Positions 8,401 through 17,115 of a DNA stretch of 46,766 bases are shown here, piece by piece. Under the pieces are notes generated by a model, which did not search any database, was not told where the DNA came from, and worked only from the letters and a program-made list of their open reading frames with translations. Where the stretch lies: NCBI RefSeq assembly GCF_028716865.1, contig NZ_JAQUOY010000022.1, positions 1 through 46,766 on the forward strand. Direction: 5' to 3'. Each line of letters opens with the position of its first letter. Positions within the stretch are counted from its first letter, which is position 1. Made by a program: the position numbers and the translations under genes. This DNA comes from Candidatus Methylomirabilis sp. GTDB taxonomy: Bacteria > Methylomirabilota > Methylomirabilia > Methylomirabilales > Methylomirabilaceae.

Positions 8401-8561
8401 TCGTCCACAACACTCCGCTGAAGCTTCTCTACGGATTCTCGCACGAGGTGGTTCGATACTACCTGAATGGCGTAGAGACCAAAGACTGCCAGAGGGATCA
8501 GAGCGGCGAAAGCAATCAAAACGCTTAAGAGCGTGAACCGCTCGAATATGGAGCCTCTCAT
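5490..8561 (-). CDS. Membrane hybrid histidine kinase (Cache-HAMP-GAF-HisKA-HATPase-REC)
   Basis: A 1023-residue sensor kinase. The order is TM1 (about 10-33), a large periplasmic double-Cache-type domain (about 40-335), TM2 (about 343-366), HAMP (about 367-420), GAF (about 435-580), HisKA with His628 in AAGVAHDFNN, HATPase_c (N box NLFFNALDAM, DTGVGM, GTGLGL), and a C-terminal receiver with phospho-acceptor Asp946 in VLTDLGMPEMSG. Every catalytic motif is intact. The ATG at 8561 was chosen because GAGAGGG lies 5 nt before it; a TTG 24 nt upstream has no such site. The gene lies downstream of the tRNA pair on the same strand and ends 4 nt from the convergent pseudokinase gene. Ligand and output are unknown; a small-molecule ligand for the Cache domain is an inference. 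Confidence 0.9.
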   Translation of the reverse strand: MRGSIFERFTLLSVLIAFAALIPLAVFGLYAIQVVSNHLVRESVEKLQRSVVDDADKIKRVFDMAQDDLPILSQLPAVRELVRAKAGTNLREIELARTVVEQVFLTFSSNRKVYDQIRYLDENGREVVRVDYDGIHPPRLIPWKSLQETRQRDYFSEAMTLGPGQVYISPLGLNREDGQIEVPYHPVIRYATPLFDDAGHRRGIVIINLMAGPLLEALYQEAKAARKEVYVVDQEGFYLLHPDPAKQWGSPRDLNTGERIQRDFPTLATQILSRHAVATVMGEQAITAQPVPGRGQRTAAGSIIQEHVVTSQSLTLSSSRSGPSLVIVEKVPTSVVLAAITDLRLYLLILLVGMGAVALMGAVLIGEKLARPIVALEKAATQIRQGDLGARVKAGGSHEIAALGEAFNAMAEGLTQASSQIERQLRELTAMNQIGTAVSGTLSLNEILDQALDATLLGLGVEAGEIFLLDEEQGEVVLVRHRGLAPETFQQISRFKLGEGFPGRVALSGEVLTTADLSKDPRFLRKQVIEAGFNTLAAIPLKAAGKVVGTLDVATRAPHSFPNGDFPFLTTIGATIGMAVANARLFEDQRVAATQLGAKVEELERMQARLLEAERLRAMGQMAAGVAHDFNNALMGILGQAQLMRLVLDRGPVAAALQGVEGGARLLECLERQHQAAQDAAETIRKIREATRPRNTEAFGPVSLGRIVEQVLAVSRPRWKDQAEAAGSRITVRTALAETPPILGHAAELREALTNLFFNALDAMPQGGTITITTRQVSGSVIGEVRTSDPGTRIPVPVTGSVREWVELSVTDTGVGMSPAVQARLFEPFFTTKGVRGTGLGLSMVYGIVSRHEGEITVQSAEGQGTTITMRLPVAEVAAADVVQPSTAPPPITRPLTLLVIDDEPLLAETLSDLLHILGHEAAIATSGEEGLTHLATERFDLVLTDLGMPEMSGWEVAQAVKARWPQLPVILVTGWGDAVERDRLEGTGVDLILAKPYTVAQLQDALVQAVALTSRGGDEPIG

Positions 8562-8610
8562 CGTCCCTCTCTCAACAGCCCACAAAGGTCGTCTCGATAA
8601 ACGCGTGTAG

Positions 8611-8632
8611 AAGGATATAAAGGATATATAGG
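8611..8632. repeat. Short tandem repeat AAGGATATA x2
   Basis: Two adjacent copies of AAGGATATA followed by a partial third (TAGGA) lie between the hybrid kinase gene and tRNA-Cys. It is AT-rich compared with its surroundings. On the minus strand it is a pyrimidine-rich stretch just past the tRNA 3' end and might act in tRNA 3' processing or termination; no clear hairpin was seen. Confidence 0.4.
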
Positions 8633-8642
8633 AGGGGAAGCA

Positions 8643-8718
8643 TGGAGGCGGCGGGCGGACTCGAACCGCCGAATAAAGGTTTTGCAGACCTCTGCCTTAG
8701 CCACTTGGCTACGCCGCC
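8643..8718 (-). tRNA. tRNA-Cys (anticodon GCA)
   Basis: The minus strand folds as a cloverleaf. The acceptor strand GGCGGCG pairs with CGCCGCC, the anticodon loop is CTGCAAA, and the T arm is GGCGG-TTCGAGT-CCGCC. The discriminator base is U, as expected for tRNA-Cys, and the 3' CCA is encoded. It follows tRNA-Gly after 127 nt and probably shares its promoter. Confidence 0.95.
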
Positions 8719-8845
8719 ATGAAAGAGGCAGTGATGACGTGATCCAGTAACTGAGTCGGCAGGAAACAATGGGTGGGCACGGCCTTGAGCGACATGCCGA
8801 TTATATCATGCAACTGCTCGATAACGATTTCGTGGATTTCAAGGT

Positions 8846-8920
8846 TGGAGCGGGAAACGGGATTCGAACCCGCGACCCTCGCCTTGGCAAGGCGATGCTC
8901 TACCACTGAGCTATTCCCGC
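8846..8920 (-). tRNA. tRNA-Gly (anticodon GCC)
   Basis: The minus strand folds as a cloverleaf. The acceptor GCGGGAA pairs with TTCCCGC, the D arm begins TAGCTCAGTGGTAGAGC, the anticodon loop is TTGCCAA, and the T arm holds GGGTTCGAATCCC. The discriminator is U and the CCA is encoded. A near-consensus sigma-70 promoter lies just upstream. Confidence 0.97.
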
Positions 8921-8932
8921 GCCCGAAAAAAG

Positions 8933-8961
8933 ACTATAGCGTCGGCGGCCCTGACTGTCAA
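8933..8961 (-). promoter_or_regulatory. Sigma-70 promoter of the tRNA-Gly/tRNA-Cys unit
   Basis: On the minus strand TTGACA (8956-8961) is followed by a 17-nt spacer and TATAGT (8933-8938). The -35 box is perfect, the -10 box differs by one base from consensus, and the spacing is optimal. Transcription should begin about 6 nt before the tRNA-Gly 5' end. The -35 box lies about 20 nt past the thrC stop. Confidence 0.85.
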
Positions 8962-8980
8962 ACGAAAATCACCAAACCGG

Positions 8981-10045
8981 CTAGACCGACAGGAGCTTCA
9001 GGACAGCCTCGGGATCGGCCTTCACCGTCACAGGCTGCTGCGACAGACGGATGGCGGCATCGGGTTCTTTCAGACCGTGCCCGGTGAGCACGCACACGAT
9101 GACCGCATCCTTTGGGAAGCGGTTCGATCGGCAAAACTTGATGAGCCCGGCCACCGAGGCTGCCGAGGCCAACTCGCAGAAGACCCCTTCCGTGTGGGCT
9201 AGGAGACGGTAGGCGTCGATAATCTCGCTGTCAGAGACCATATCAATCCGCCCGCCGGACTCGGCCGCAGCAGCCACCGCCCCATGCCGGCTTGCGGGGT
9301 TACCGATCCGAATGGCTGTAGCGACGGTCTCGGGCCGCTCGACCACCGTCCCCAAGACGATCGGCGCCGCGCCTTCCGCCTGCCACCCCATCATCTTCGG
9401 CAACGAGGTGATCTGTCCGGCCTTAAAATATTCCTGGTACCCCTTCCAGTACGCGGTAATATTGCCCGCGTTGCCGACCGGAATAAAGTGATAGTCGGGG
9501 CTCCGGCCCAGCCGTTCGCAAACCTCGAAGGCGCCGCTCTTCTGGCCTTCGATCCTGTATGGGTTGACCGAGTTGACCAGCACGATGGGCTGATCTGCAG
9601 CGATCTGCCTCACGATCTGCAGGGCTTCATCGAAGTTGCCCTCGATCTGCAGCACCTGCGCGCCATGGATCATCGCCTGCGCAAGCTTGCCCAGCGCGAT
9701 CTTCCCCTCCGGGATCAGCACAAAGGCGCGCAGTCCTGCCAGAGCCGCGTATGCCGAGGCGGAGGCCGAGGTGTTCCCGGTCGAGGCGCAGATCACGGCC
9801 CTCGCGCCTTCCTCCACCGCCTTGCTGATGGCGAGGGTCATCCCCCTGTCCTTGAAGGAGCCGGTTGGGTTAAGCCCCTCGTACTTCAAATACACCTCCG
9901 CCTCGATCCCAAGCATCGCTCGGAGCCGTTCGGCGCGAATGAGCGGTGTATTCCCCTCATTCAGGGTGACGATCGGCGTCCGATCGGTCACGGGGAGAAA
10001 CGCTCTATATCGGTCGATGATTCCGTTCCAGTTCGTCGTCTTCAT
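8981..10045 (-). CDS. thrC: Threonine synthase
   Basis: Converts O-phosphohomoserine to threonine and phosphate in the cytoplasm using pyridoxal phosphate. The 354-residue protein is the compact form of the fold-type II family. The PLP lysine is Lys65 in NPTGSFKDRGM, and STGNTSASASAYAA and PVGNAGN are the phosphate-binding loops. The ATG at 10045 is used; a GTG codon sits directly before it in frame. The gene starts 7 nt after the hom stop, so the two final steps of homoserine-to-threonine metabolism are co-transcribed. The C-terminus runs to within 60 nt of the tRNA unit. Confidence 0.95.
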   Translation of the reverse strand: MKTTNWNGIIDRYRAFLPVTDRTPIVTLNEGNTPLIRAERLRAMLGIEAEVYLKYEGLNPTGSFKDRGMTLAISKAVEEGARAVICASTGNTSASASAYAALAGLRAFVLIPEGKIALGKLAQAMIHGAQVLQIEGNFDEALQIVRQIAADQPIVLVNSVNPYRIEGQKSGAFEVCERLGRSPDYHFIPVGNAGNITAYWKGYQEYFKAGQITSLPKMMGWQAEGAAPIVLGTVVERPETVATAIRIGNPASRHGAVAAAAESGGRIDMVSDSEIIDAYRLLAHTEGVFCELASAASVAGLIKFCRSNRFPKDAVIVCVLTGHGLKEPDAAIRLSQQPVTVKADPEAVLKLLSV

Positions 10046-10052
10046 CACAGGC

Positions 10053-11357
10053 TCAATCGGTGGCCCCCTCGACCCTCAGGCACACGGTCTGCCCGCTCAC
10101 CACATCGAGTTGGTCGATGGCCAGCAGCGACCGTTGCATATCGCCCTCCACCGCCTCATGCGTCATCATGACGATCGGCACAGCGCTCTGCTCCTGGCGT
10201 CCTTTTTGGATGACGGATACGATACTGATGTTGTTGCTGCCCAGAATCCCGGTGACCCTCGAGAGGACCCCTGGTTTGTCGACCGCCATGATCCTGAGGT
10301 AATAGCAGGAGCGGACAGCCGCCATCTCCTTAACCGCAGCCTCCGCATCGGAGATCGGCGGAGGCGGAACGCCCCTTGCGGTTGGGTCGTGCAGCAGACC
10401 TCTGGCGATTTCCGCGATGTCGCTGACGACCGCCGAGGCGGTCGGCATCTGGCCCGCCCCTCGCCCATAGAACATCAGGGAGCCCACCGCGTCGCCGACA
10501 ACGTAGACAGCATTGTGGACCCCGCCGACCGAGGCCAGCAGGTCATCTTCCGGAATGAGCGCCGGATGCACTCTGGCCTCCAGCTCGCCATTCAGCTGCT
10601 TGGCAATCGCCAGCAGCTTAATCCGATATCCCAGCTCGCGGGCGTATTCGATGTCGGAGGCATCGATCTGTCTGATCCCCTCGACGTGGATTCGGTCGAA
10701 GGGGACATAGGCCCCGAATGCCAGCGTCGCCAGGATCTGGAGCTTGTGGGCGGAATCGATCCCATCCACGTCGAACGATGGATTGGCCTCAGCATAGCCA
10801 TGGGCTTGCGCCTCGGCCAGCACCTCGGCGAAGGGCCGCTTGCTGTCCGTCATTGTCGTGAGGATATAATTACAGGTCCCGTTCACAATTCCGATGATTG
10901 AGCGGACCCGATCGGCCACCAGCCCCTCTTTCATCGCCCGGATCAGCGGAATGCCGCCACAGACGCTGGCCTCAAACCCGATCGATACGCGATGCGTCGC
11001 AGCGGTCCGATACAGTTCGAGCCCGTGAGTAGCCAGGAGCGCCTTATTGGCTGTGACCAGATGCTTGTTCCGGTTGAGTGCATCCCGGCAAAACCTGAGC
11101 GCAACATCACAGCCCCCGATCAGCTCGACGATGATGTCGATCGCGGGATCCTCCAACACGGCCGTCGCATCGGTGGTCAGCAGCGTCGGGTCTACCTCTA
11201 CGTTTCGCCTACGATGGACATCGCTATCGGCGATCCGGCGGATCACAATCTTCCCTCCAAGCCGTTGCTGCAAGAGGGCGCTGTTCTCCTGAATCAGCTT
11301 CACAACCCCGGATCCCACTGTCCCGAACCCCAAGATGCCGATCTGTATCGATTTCAT
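10053..11357 (-). CDS. hom: Homoserine dehydrogenase with ACT domain
   Basis: Reduces aspartate semialdehyde to homoserine with NAD(P)H, the branch step to threonine and methionine. At 434 residues it has the usual length of the monofunctional enzyme. The Rossmann motif GFGTVGSGV is at residues 10-18. The catalytic core includes GIVNGTCNYILT and EANPSFDVDGIDSAHK. A C-terminal ACT domain (about 350-425, starting YYLRIMAVDKPGVLSRVTGIL) suggests feedback control by threonine. The ATG at 11357 follows GGGAGG by 6 nt. The gene lies between purL (15 nt upstream) and thrC (7 nt downstream). Confidence 0.96.
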   Translation of the reverse strand: MKSIQIGILGFGTVGSGVVKLIQENSALLQQRLGGKIVIRRIADSDVHRRRNVEVDPTLLTTDATAVLEDPAIDIIVELIGGCDVALRFCRDALNRNKHLVTANKALLATHGLELYRTAATHRVSIGFEASVCGGIPLIRAMKEGLVADRVRSIIGIVNGTCNYILTTMTDSKRPFAEVLAEAQAHGYAEANPSFDVDGIDSAHKLQILATLAFGAYVPFDRIHVEGIRQIDASDIEYARELGYRIKLLAIAKQLNGELEARVHPALIPEDDLLASVGGVHNAVYVVGDAVGSLMFYGRGAGQMPTASAVVSDIAEIARGLLHDPTARGVPPPPISDAEAAVKEMAAVRSCYYLRIMAVDKPGVLSRVTGILGSNNISIVSVIQKGRQEQSAVPIVMMTHEAVEGDMQRSLLAIDQLDVVSGQTVCLRVEGATD

Positions 11358-11372
11358 CGCGCGCCTCCCGCC

Positions 11373-13595
11373 TCACGCGCCCATGGATGACGCTAATCCG
11401 CTTCGCCAGGCCTTCTCGACCTCTTCAATGGAAAGATCAAGCCCACACGTTGGACCATGAAGTCTCAACCTCGTCCCCCCGACGACTCCAAGAAGCCGTA
11501 CGGGAACCTGGTGTGCCTCGGCAATCTTTTCCAGCCTCGGCCAGTCAGCCTTTTTGAGGGAAACAACGATCCTGGATTGCGATTCTCCGAAGAGCAAGGC
11601 ATCGGGGCGAATTGCGTCGCTGAGCCTCACATCGACGCCGATCGGCGCCCCCGCCCCACCCAGGCACGACTCCGCCAGCGCGACGGCCAGCCCCCCATCC
11701 GAACAGTCGTGGGCTGAACGAATCATCCCCTGCCGAATCGCTTCGAGGCAGGCGCGTTGAACGTTCCGCTCCCTGACCAAGTCCAACACCGGCGGCTCAC
11801 CCTGCACCAGGCCGAACCGGACCGAAAGATACTCACTTGCCCCCAGCTCTTCACGCGTTTCTCCCAGGAGCGCTACCAGATCCCCTTCAGTCTTGAACTG
11901 CTGAGTTGTGGCGTAAGCGACATCATCCAGGAGACCGACCATCCCGATCATGGGCGTGGGGAATATCGCGTGTCCCGATGTCTCGTTGTACAGGCTCACA
12001 TTGCCGCCGGTGACGGGAGTCTGCAAGGCTCGACAGGCCTCGCCGATCCCCTTGACCGCCTCGACAAACTGCCACATGATCTCCATACGCTCCGGACTGC
12101 CGAAGTTCAGGCAGTTGGTGATGGCGAGCGGCTCACCGCCTGCGCAGACGACGTTCCTGGCCGCCTCGGCTACGGCAATCATGGCTCCCCGATACGGATT
12201 CACGGCGCAATAGCGGCCATTGCCGTCGACGGATAGCGCGATGGCGCGTCTGCTTCCGTGTAGTCGCAGAACTACGGCGTCCGATCCGGGCCCGACAATG
12301 GTGCCCAGGAACAGCATGTGGTCATATCGCTCCCAGATCCGTTCCTTGCAGCAGAGGTTGGGTGATCGCAGCAATTCTAACAAGACGGCCGCATAGTCGT
12401 CAGGCAGCGGAATGCGATCCAGGTCGAGCCGTTGCCGCGCATCGGCCTCGGCAGGGCGGCTGCTCGGCCGGTGATAGACGGGCGCCTCTGACGCCAAGGC
12501 ATTAGCCGGGATCTCTGCAACCGGTCTTCCATGATCCAGAACTCGCAGCAAGTCCCCATCAGTGACACGCCCGATCACCGCTGCGTCGAGATCCCACTTT
12601 TCGAATACCCTTCTGACCCGCTCCTCGCTGCCTTGCCGCGCCACTACGAGCATCCGTTCCTGCGACTCCGACAACATCAGCTCATACGAGGTCATCTCCG
12701 GCTCTCGCCGGGGAACATGGGCAAGGTCGATCTCGATCCCGGTGCCGCCGCGGCTCGCCATTTCGGCCGTTGAACAGGTCAATCCCGCAGCCCCCATATC
12801 CTGGACCGCTACCAGATCGTCCCCTTCCATTAGCTCAAGGCAGGCCTCGATCAGCAGCTTTTCACGAAACGGATCGCCAACCTGGACGGTCGGTCGCCTT
12901 TGCTCCGCCCCCTCGTCGAAGACATCAGAGGCCATCGTGGCGCCATGGATGCCGTCGCGTCCGGTCCTGGCTCCGACATAGATCACCGGATTGCCGATCC
13001 CACCGGCCCCGGAAAAGAAGAGCCGATCCTTCCTGGCAATCCCGACGCACATCACATTCACCAGCGGGTTGCTGCTGTAGGCTTCCGCAAAGCAGGTCTC
13101 TCCGCCTACTGTCGGTACGCCCACAGCGTTTCCATACCCTGCGATTCCGGCCACCACGCCGCCCAACAGATGGCGGTTCTTCGGGTCGGTCAGCGGACCA
13201 AAACGCAGCGCATCACATAGCGCGATCGGTCTTGCGCCCATGGTGAAAATATCTCGGATGATCCCTCCCACACCTGTGGCAGCCCCCTGATACGGCTCGA
13301 TGAAAGAGGGATGGTTATGACTTTCCATCTTGAAGACAAGCGCAAGACCATCTCCAATATCGAGGGCACCCGCGTTCTCCCCTGGCCCCTGGAGGACGCG
13401 CGGACCCTCCGTTGGAAGCGTGGCCAGATGGACTCGCGAGCTTTTGTAGCTGCAGTGTTCCGACCACATCGCGCCGAACATCCCCAGCTCGACCAGGTTC
13501 GGTTCACGACCGAGGATCGCCAGAATCCTGTCATACTCCTCGGCCGTCAGGCCGTGGGACTCGACAAGATCTGGGGACACGACAGATACGGTCAT
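11373..13595 (-). CDS. purL: Phosphoribosylformylglycinamidine synthase, large subunit
   Basis: Catalytic subunit of FGAM synthase, step four of purine synthesis, using ATP and ammonia delivered by PurQ. With 740 residues it is the small PurL form that needs separate PurS and PurQ. Landmarks are [12 protein letters not shown] near the N-terminus, the KMESHNHPS loop, and a repeated AIR-synthase-type fold with [14 protein letters not shown] near the C-terminus. The ATG at 13595 was preferred (GAGG 8 nt before) over an in-frame TTG at 13619 that would overlap purQ. It starts 10 nt after the purQ stop. Confidence 0.96.
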   Translation of the reverse strand: MTVSVVSPDLVESHGLTAEEYDRILAILGREPNLVELGMFGAMWSEHCSYKSSRVHLATLPTEGPRVLQGPGENAGALDIGDGLALVFKMESHNHPSFIEPYQGAATGVGGIIRDIFTMGARPIALCDALRFGPLTDPKNRHLLGGVVAGIAGYGNAVGVPTVGGETCFAEAYSSNPLVNVMCVGIARKDRLFFSGAGGIGNPVIYVGARTGRDGIHGATMASDVFDEGAEQRRPTVQVGDPFREKLLIEACLELMEGDDLVAVQDMGAAGLTCSTAEMASRGGTGIEIDLAHVPRREPEMTSYELMLSESQERMLVVARQGSEERVRRVFEKWDLDAAVIGRVTDGDLLRVLDHGRPVAEIPANALASEAPVYHRPSSRPAEADARQRLDLDRIPLPDDYAAVLLELLRSPNLCCKERIWERYDHMLFLGTIVGPGSDAVVLRLHGSRRAIALSVDGNGRYCAVNPYRGAMIAVAEAARNVVCAGGEPLAITNCLNFGSPERMEIMWQFVEAVKGIGEACRALQTPVTGGNVSLYNETSGHAIFPTPMIGMVGLLDDVAYATTQQFKTEGDLVALLGETREELGASEYLSVRFGLVQGEPPVLDLVRERNVQRACLEAIRQGMIRSAHDCSDGGLAVALAESCLGGAGAPIGVDVRLSDAIRPDALLFGESQSRIVVSLKKADWPRLEKIAEAHQVPVRLLGVVGGTRLRLHGPTCGLDLSIEEVEKAWRSGLASSMGA

Positions 13596-13605
13596 GGCGG
13601 AAGCC

Positions 13606-14301
13606 TCAGGCGCAGACAAAGGTGTTCAGGATCGACGCAAACATCAGGCAACCATCCTCAGAACCCAGGATCGCCTCGGCGGCCCGCTCCGGATGAGGCA
13701 TTAATCCCAGGACATTGCGGCGCTCATTGCAGACGCCGGCAATCTGGTCAAGCGAACCGTTCGGGTTCGCGTCTTTCGCGAGTTCTCCCTTCGCATCGCA
13801 ATAGCGAAAGATGATCTGGTCGCCCTCCACCAGCCTTTTCCACCCTACCTGGTCGATGTAGTATCGCCCGTCGCCATGCGAGATCGGCATCCGCACCACC
13901 TGCCCGGGTTGCATGGCAGCCGTAAAGGGGGTCTGTCGGCTCTCCACCCTCAGGTGGACCCACCTGCACCGATAGTGCAAGCAGTCGTTAGGCAAAAGCG
14001 CGCCTGGGAGTAGACCGGCCTCGGTCAGGATCTGAAACCCGTTGCAGCTTCCCAGGACAAAGCCGCCGGCTTCCGCAAAGGCCGTCACCGCTCGCATAAC
14101 GGGGGACAGTCGCGCGATCGCGCCGGAACGCAGATAGTCACCATGGGCGAATCCTCCAGGGAGAATCACACAATCGGAGCCTTTGAGATCGGCCTCTTTA
14201 TGCCACAGGTAGCAGGCCTGCTCCTTCAGGACGTTCACGATGACATGGTAGAAGTCCTGCTGGCTCCAAGAGCCGGGGAAGACCACGATGCCAAACTTCA
14301 C
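13606..14301 (-). CDS. purQ: Phosphoribosylformylglycinamidine synthase, glutaminase subunit
   Basis: Class I glutamine amidotransferase that supplies ammonia to PurL. The 231-residue protein has nucleophile Cys86 in [12 protein letters not shown] and the His203/Glu205 pair in [23 protein letters not shown] is also family-typical. It starts at a GTG that overlaps the purS stop by 4 nt (GTGA), which suggests translational coupling of the PurS-Q-L complex. Confidence 0.96.
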   Translation of the reverse strand: MKFGIVVFPGSWSQQDFYHVIVNVLKEQACYLWHKEADLKGSDCVILPGGFAHGDYLRSGAIARLSPVMRAVTAFAEAGGFVLGSCNGFQILTEAGLLPGALLPNDCLHYRCRWVHLRVESRQTPFTAAMQPGQVVRMPISHGDGRYYIDQVGWKRLVEGDQIIFRYCDAKGELAKDANPNGSLDQIAGVCNERRNVLGLMPHPERAAEAILGSEDGCLMFASILNTFVCA

Positions 14302-14552
14302 CCCGCGGCCCCCTCTATGTCGAAGCTGTAGTCTTCAATGACCGGGTTCGCGAGCAGCCGCCTGCACATCTCTTCGACCTGCGCAGCCGCCTCCTCTTTC
14401 GTGAGGCTGTTCAGCGTGAGTACCATGAACTTTCCGATCCGCACATCCGCCAGCCCCTCAAACCCCAGCGTCTCAAGGGCAGACCGTACCGTATCCCCCT
14501 GGGCGTCGAGGACGCCCGGCTTCAAGGTGACGTAGATCTTCGCGGTCAGCAT
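14298..14552 (-). CDS. purS: Phosphoribosylformylglycinamidine synthase, PurS subunit
   Basis: Small 84-residue subunit that bridges PurL and PurQ in the Bacillus-type enzyme. The sequence matches the family from start (TAKIYVTLKPGVLDAQGDTV) to end (CRRLLANPVIEDYSFDIE). The ATG at 14552 follows the purB stop by 1 nt, so a longer reading with an N-terminal extension into purB was rejected. Confidence 0.95.
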   Translation of the reverse strand: MLTAKIYVTLKPGVLDAQGDTVRSALETLGFEGLADVRIGKFMVLTLNSLTKEEAAAQVEEMCRRLLANPVIEDYSFDIEGAAG

Positions 14553-14553
14553 A

Positions 14554-15846
14554 TCACAACCCCGTACGAGCAAAAATGTCATCCAGATGTCGCAGATGAT
14601 AGCCAAGATCAAAACAGTTTTCAACCTCGCCAGGGGAGAGATGCCGGCGAATCTCCGAATCGGCCAGCAGGAGCGGCTTGAAGGGTTCACCCGACTCCCA
14701 CGCCTGCATGGCATGCCGCTGCACCAGCCGGTAGGCAGCTTCCCGAGTGAGCCCCTTGCCAACCAGCGCCAGCAATACCGCCTCTGAGAAAACCAGACCC
14801 CCTGTCAGTTCCAGGTTGTGCCGCATTCGATCCGGATAAACCCGTAGTCCCTCCAGCACTTCCCGGAAACGGACCAACAGGTAATCAAGCAGGATGGTCG
14901 CATCGGGCAAAATGACCCGCTCTACAGATGAGTGGCTGATGTCGCGCTCGTGCCATAACGGCACATTCTCCAGGCTCGACTGGCCGTAACTTCTCAGCAG
15001 CCTCGCCAACCCGGATACCTGTTCACAGGCGACCGGGTTCCGCTTGTGAGGCATGGCCGATGATCCCTTCTGCCCTTCGACAAACGGCTCCTCGACCTCA
15101 CGCACCTCAGTTCGCTGCAGGTGTCGGATCTCGGTGGCGAACTTATCGAGAGAGGTCCCGATCAGGGCCAGCGTGAGCACAAATTCGGCGTGTCGATCCC
15201 TGGAGAGAATCTGGCTGGAAATCGGCGCCGGCTTTAACCCAAGCCTGGTACAGACATACGTTTCCACAAATGGTGGAAGGTGGGCGAAGGTCCCAACAGC
15301 GCCGGAGAGTTTGCCGTAGGCCACGGTCTCCCTGGCCCGACGGAGGCGATCGATATTGCGCGCCACTTCACCATACCAGAGCAGGAGCTTCAAACCAAAG
15401 GTCATCGGCTCGGCATGAATCCCATGCGTCCGCCCAACCATGATCGTTTGCTTGTGGCGTCGAGCGAGGTCAGCAAGCACCAGGGAGAGCGCATCGAGGT
15501 CTTCCAGTAGAATGTCGGCAGCCCGCTGAAGCTGCACCGCCAGGGCCGTGTCAACCACATCATAGGACGTCAGCCCGAAATGGAGGTAGCGCGCCTCCGG
15601 ACCGACCCGTTCCGCCACCGCCGAGACAAAGGCGATGACATCGTGGCGAACTTCCCGTTCGATCTCCTGGATGCGGTTAAGGTCGAAGCCGGCCCGCTCC
15701 TGGATTACGGCCAGCGCCTCGCGCGGAACCACGCCCAGTTCGGCCCAGGCCTCGCACGCCAACAACTCGATCTGCAGCCATGTGGTGTAGCGACTGTGCG
15801 GTTCCCAGATGGAGGTCATTCGGGGGAGCGTATAGCGGGAGATCAT
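14554..15846 (-). CDS. purB: Adenylosuccinate lyase
   Basis: Cleaves SAICAR to AICAR and adenylosuccinate to AMP, acting twice in purine synthesis. The 430-residue protein is of normal length. The fumarase/aspartase signature GSSAMPHKRNP is at residues 261-271 with the catalytic serine, and the general-acid histidine lies in RTHGIHAEP (about 139-146). There is no strong ribosome site before the ATG at 15846; the gene begins 12 nt after the M16 peptidase stop and may be coupled to it. It leads a purB-purS-purQ-purL unit. Confidence 0.96.
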   Translation of the reverse strand: MISRYTLPRMTSIWEPHSRYTTWLQIELLACEAWAELGVVPREALAVIQERAGFDLNRIQEIEREVRHDVIAFVSAVAERVGPEARYLHFGLTSYDVVDTALAVQLQRAADILLEDLDALSLVLADLARRHKQTIMVGRTHGIHAEPMTFGLKLLLWYGEVARNIDRLRRARETVAYGKLSGAVGTFAHLPPFVETYVCTRLGLKPAPISSQILSRDRHAEFVLTLALIGTSLDKFATEIRHLQRTEVREVEEPFVEGQKGSSAMPHKRNPVACEQVSGLARLLRSYGQSSLENVPLWHERDISHSSVERVILPDATILLDYLLVRFREVLEGLRVYPDRMRHNLELTGGLVFSEAVLLALVGKGLTREAAYRLVQRHAMQAWESGEPFKPLLLADSEIRRHLSPGEVENCFDLGYHLRHLDDIFARTGL

Positions 15847-15858
15847 CGGGATGAGTGA

Positions 15859-17112
15859 TCAGGAGAGCAGGGCCGCCTGAGGAACAGGGCCGATAGAGGT
15901 AATGGCGAACGCCTCGTCGCGTAATACTCTTCTCATCAGCGACTCGAACTGATCGGTAGACACCGAATCGATCCCGGCAATGATTTCATCCAGGCCATAA
16001 GTGCGCTCGAAATAGATCTCTGTCTTGGCAAGACGAGTCATCCGACTACTCGTCCCTTCGAGACCAAGGAGCAGACCGCCCTTGAGCTGATCCTTGGCCC
16101 GCTGGAGATCGCTGGGATCGATCGGCTGATTCCGCAGACGGGCGCACTCAGCCCGAATCAGGTCCACGACCAGTCCTGATGACTCGGGATCAGTCCCGGC
16201 ATAAATAACCAGCAGGCCACAGTCACGATAGGAGGCCTGATAGGAGTAAATCGAGTATGCCAGACCTCGTTTTTCGCGAATCTCCTGAAAGAGCCGAGAA
16301 CTCATACTGCCACCCAGCATGGCATTTAACAGGTAGAGCGCATAGCGATCCCGGTGGGCAAAGGGGAGGCCATCCATGCCTAGGCACAGGTGGAGCTGGG
16401 CCGTATCACGCTCCTCCACCCTGACCGCCGCCTTGGAAGATGGTGGCGGAGGGTCTGCGTGAACGGATCGGCCTTCAAAGTTATCGAATGTCCGCATCAC
16501 CAAATCCACCAGCCGCTCGTGCTCCAGGTCGCCGGCCGCCGTCACGACGGTCCGATCAGGACGGTAGAAGCGGCCCATGTGGCAGCGAACGTCGTCTTGC
16601 GTAAAGCGGCGCACCGTTTCCTTCCGCCCCAGGATCGGCCTGGCCACCGGGTGATCACTCCAGATCGCCTCGGCAAACAGGTCGTGAACCAGATCATCGG
16701 GGGTGTCCTCCACCATCTTGATCTCCTGGAGAACCACCTGTTGTTCCCGCTCAATATCTTTGGGGTCAAGGCTGGAGTGAAGGAAGGTATCAGCCAGGAT
16801 ATCAATGGCCAGAGGCAGGTGCTCGCCTAACACCTTGGCAAAGAAACAGGTGCTCTCGCGGCTCGTGAAGGCGTCGAGTGTGCCGCCAACGGCGTCAATC
16901 GTCCTGGCGATCTCTTGCGCGCTCCGCCGCGGTGTCCCCTTGAAGAGCATATGCTCGATGAAGTGGGAGATGCCGGCCATCTCTTCCGCCTCATCCCGAG
17001 ACCCAACCCGCACCCAGACACCGATCGAGGCCGACTTGACGGCAGGCATCTGCTCGCTGAGCACAACCATCCCATTTGGTAATACCTGGCGATTGTAGGA
17101 GAGAGGGGGCAT
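15859..17112 (-). CDS. M16 family zinc metallopeptidase
   Basis: Processing-peptidase-like protein of 417 residues with an intact inverted zinc motif HFIEH (His50, Glu53, His54) and the third ligand Glu130 in VLQEIKMVED, 76 residues on as expected. The C-terminal M16_C half has the usual GSSRMTRLAK-type segment. Proteins of this size act as dimers or partners on peptides. No signal peptide is evident. It follows pnp by 3 nt; a pnp-M16 pairing is also known in Firmicutes. The substrate is unknown. Confidence 0.92.
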   Translation of the reverse strand: MPPLSYNRQVLPNGMVVLSEQMPAVKSASIGVWVRVGSRDEAEEMAGISHFIEHMLFKGTPRRSAQEIARTIDAVGGTLDAFTSRESTCFFAKVLGEHLPLAIDILADTFLHSSLDPKDIEREQQVVLQEIKMVEDTPDDLVHDLFAEAIWSDHPVARPILGRKETVRRFTQDDVRCHMGRFYRPDRTVVTAAGDLEHERLVDLVMRTFDNFEGRSVHADPPPPSSKAAVRVEERDTAQLHLCLGMDGLPFAHRDRYALYLLNAMLGGSMSSRLFQEIREKRGLAYSIYSYQASYRDCGLLVIYAGTDPESSGLVVDLIRAECARLRNQPIDPSDLQRAKDQLKGGLLLGLEGTSSRMTRLAKTEIYFERTYGLDEIIAGIDSVSTDQFESLMRRVLRDEAFAITSIGPVPQAALLS

Positions 17113-17115
17113 TGC

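Noticed and set aside
9636-10901. 421-residue plus-strand frame opposite hom and thrC
   Set aside because: It spans two well-supported genes on the other strand and resembles no family.
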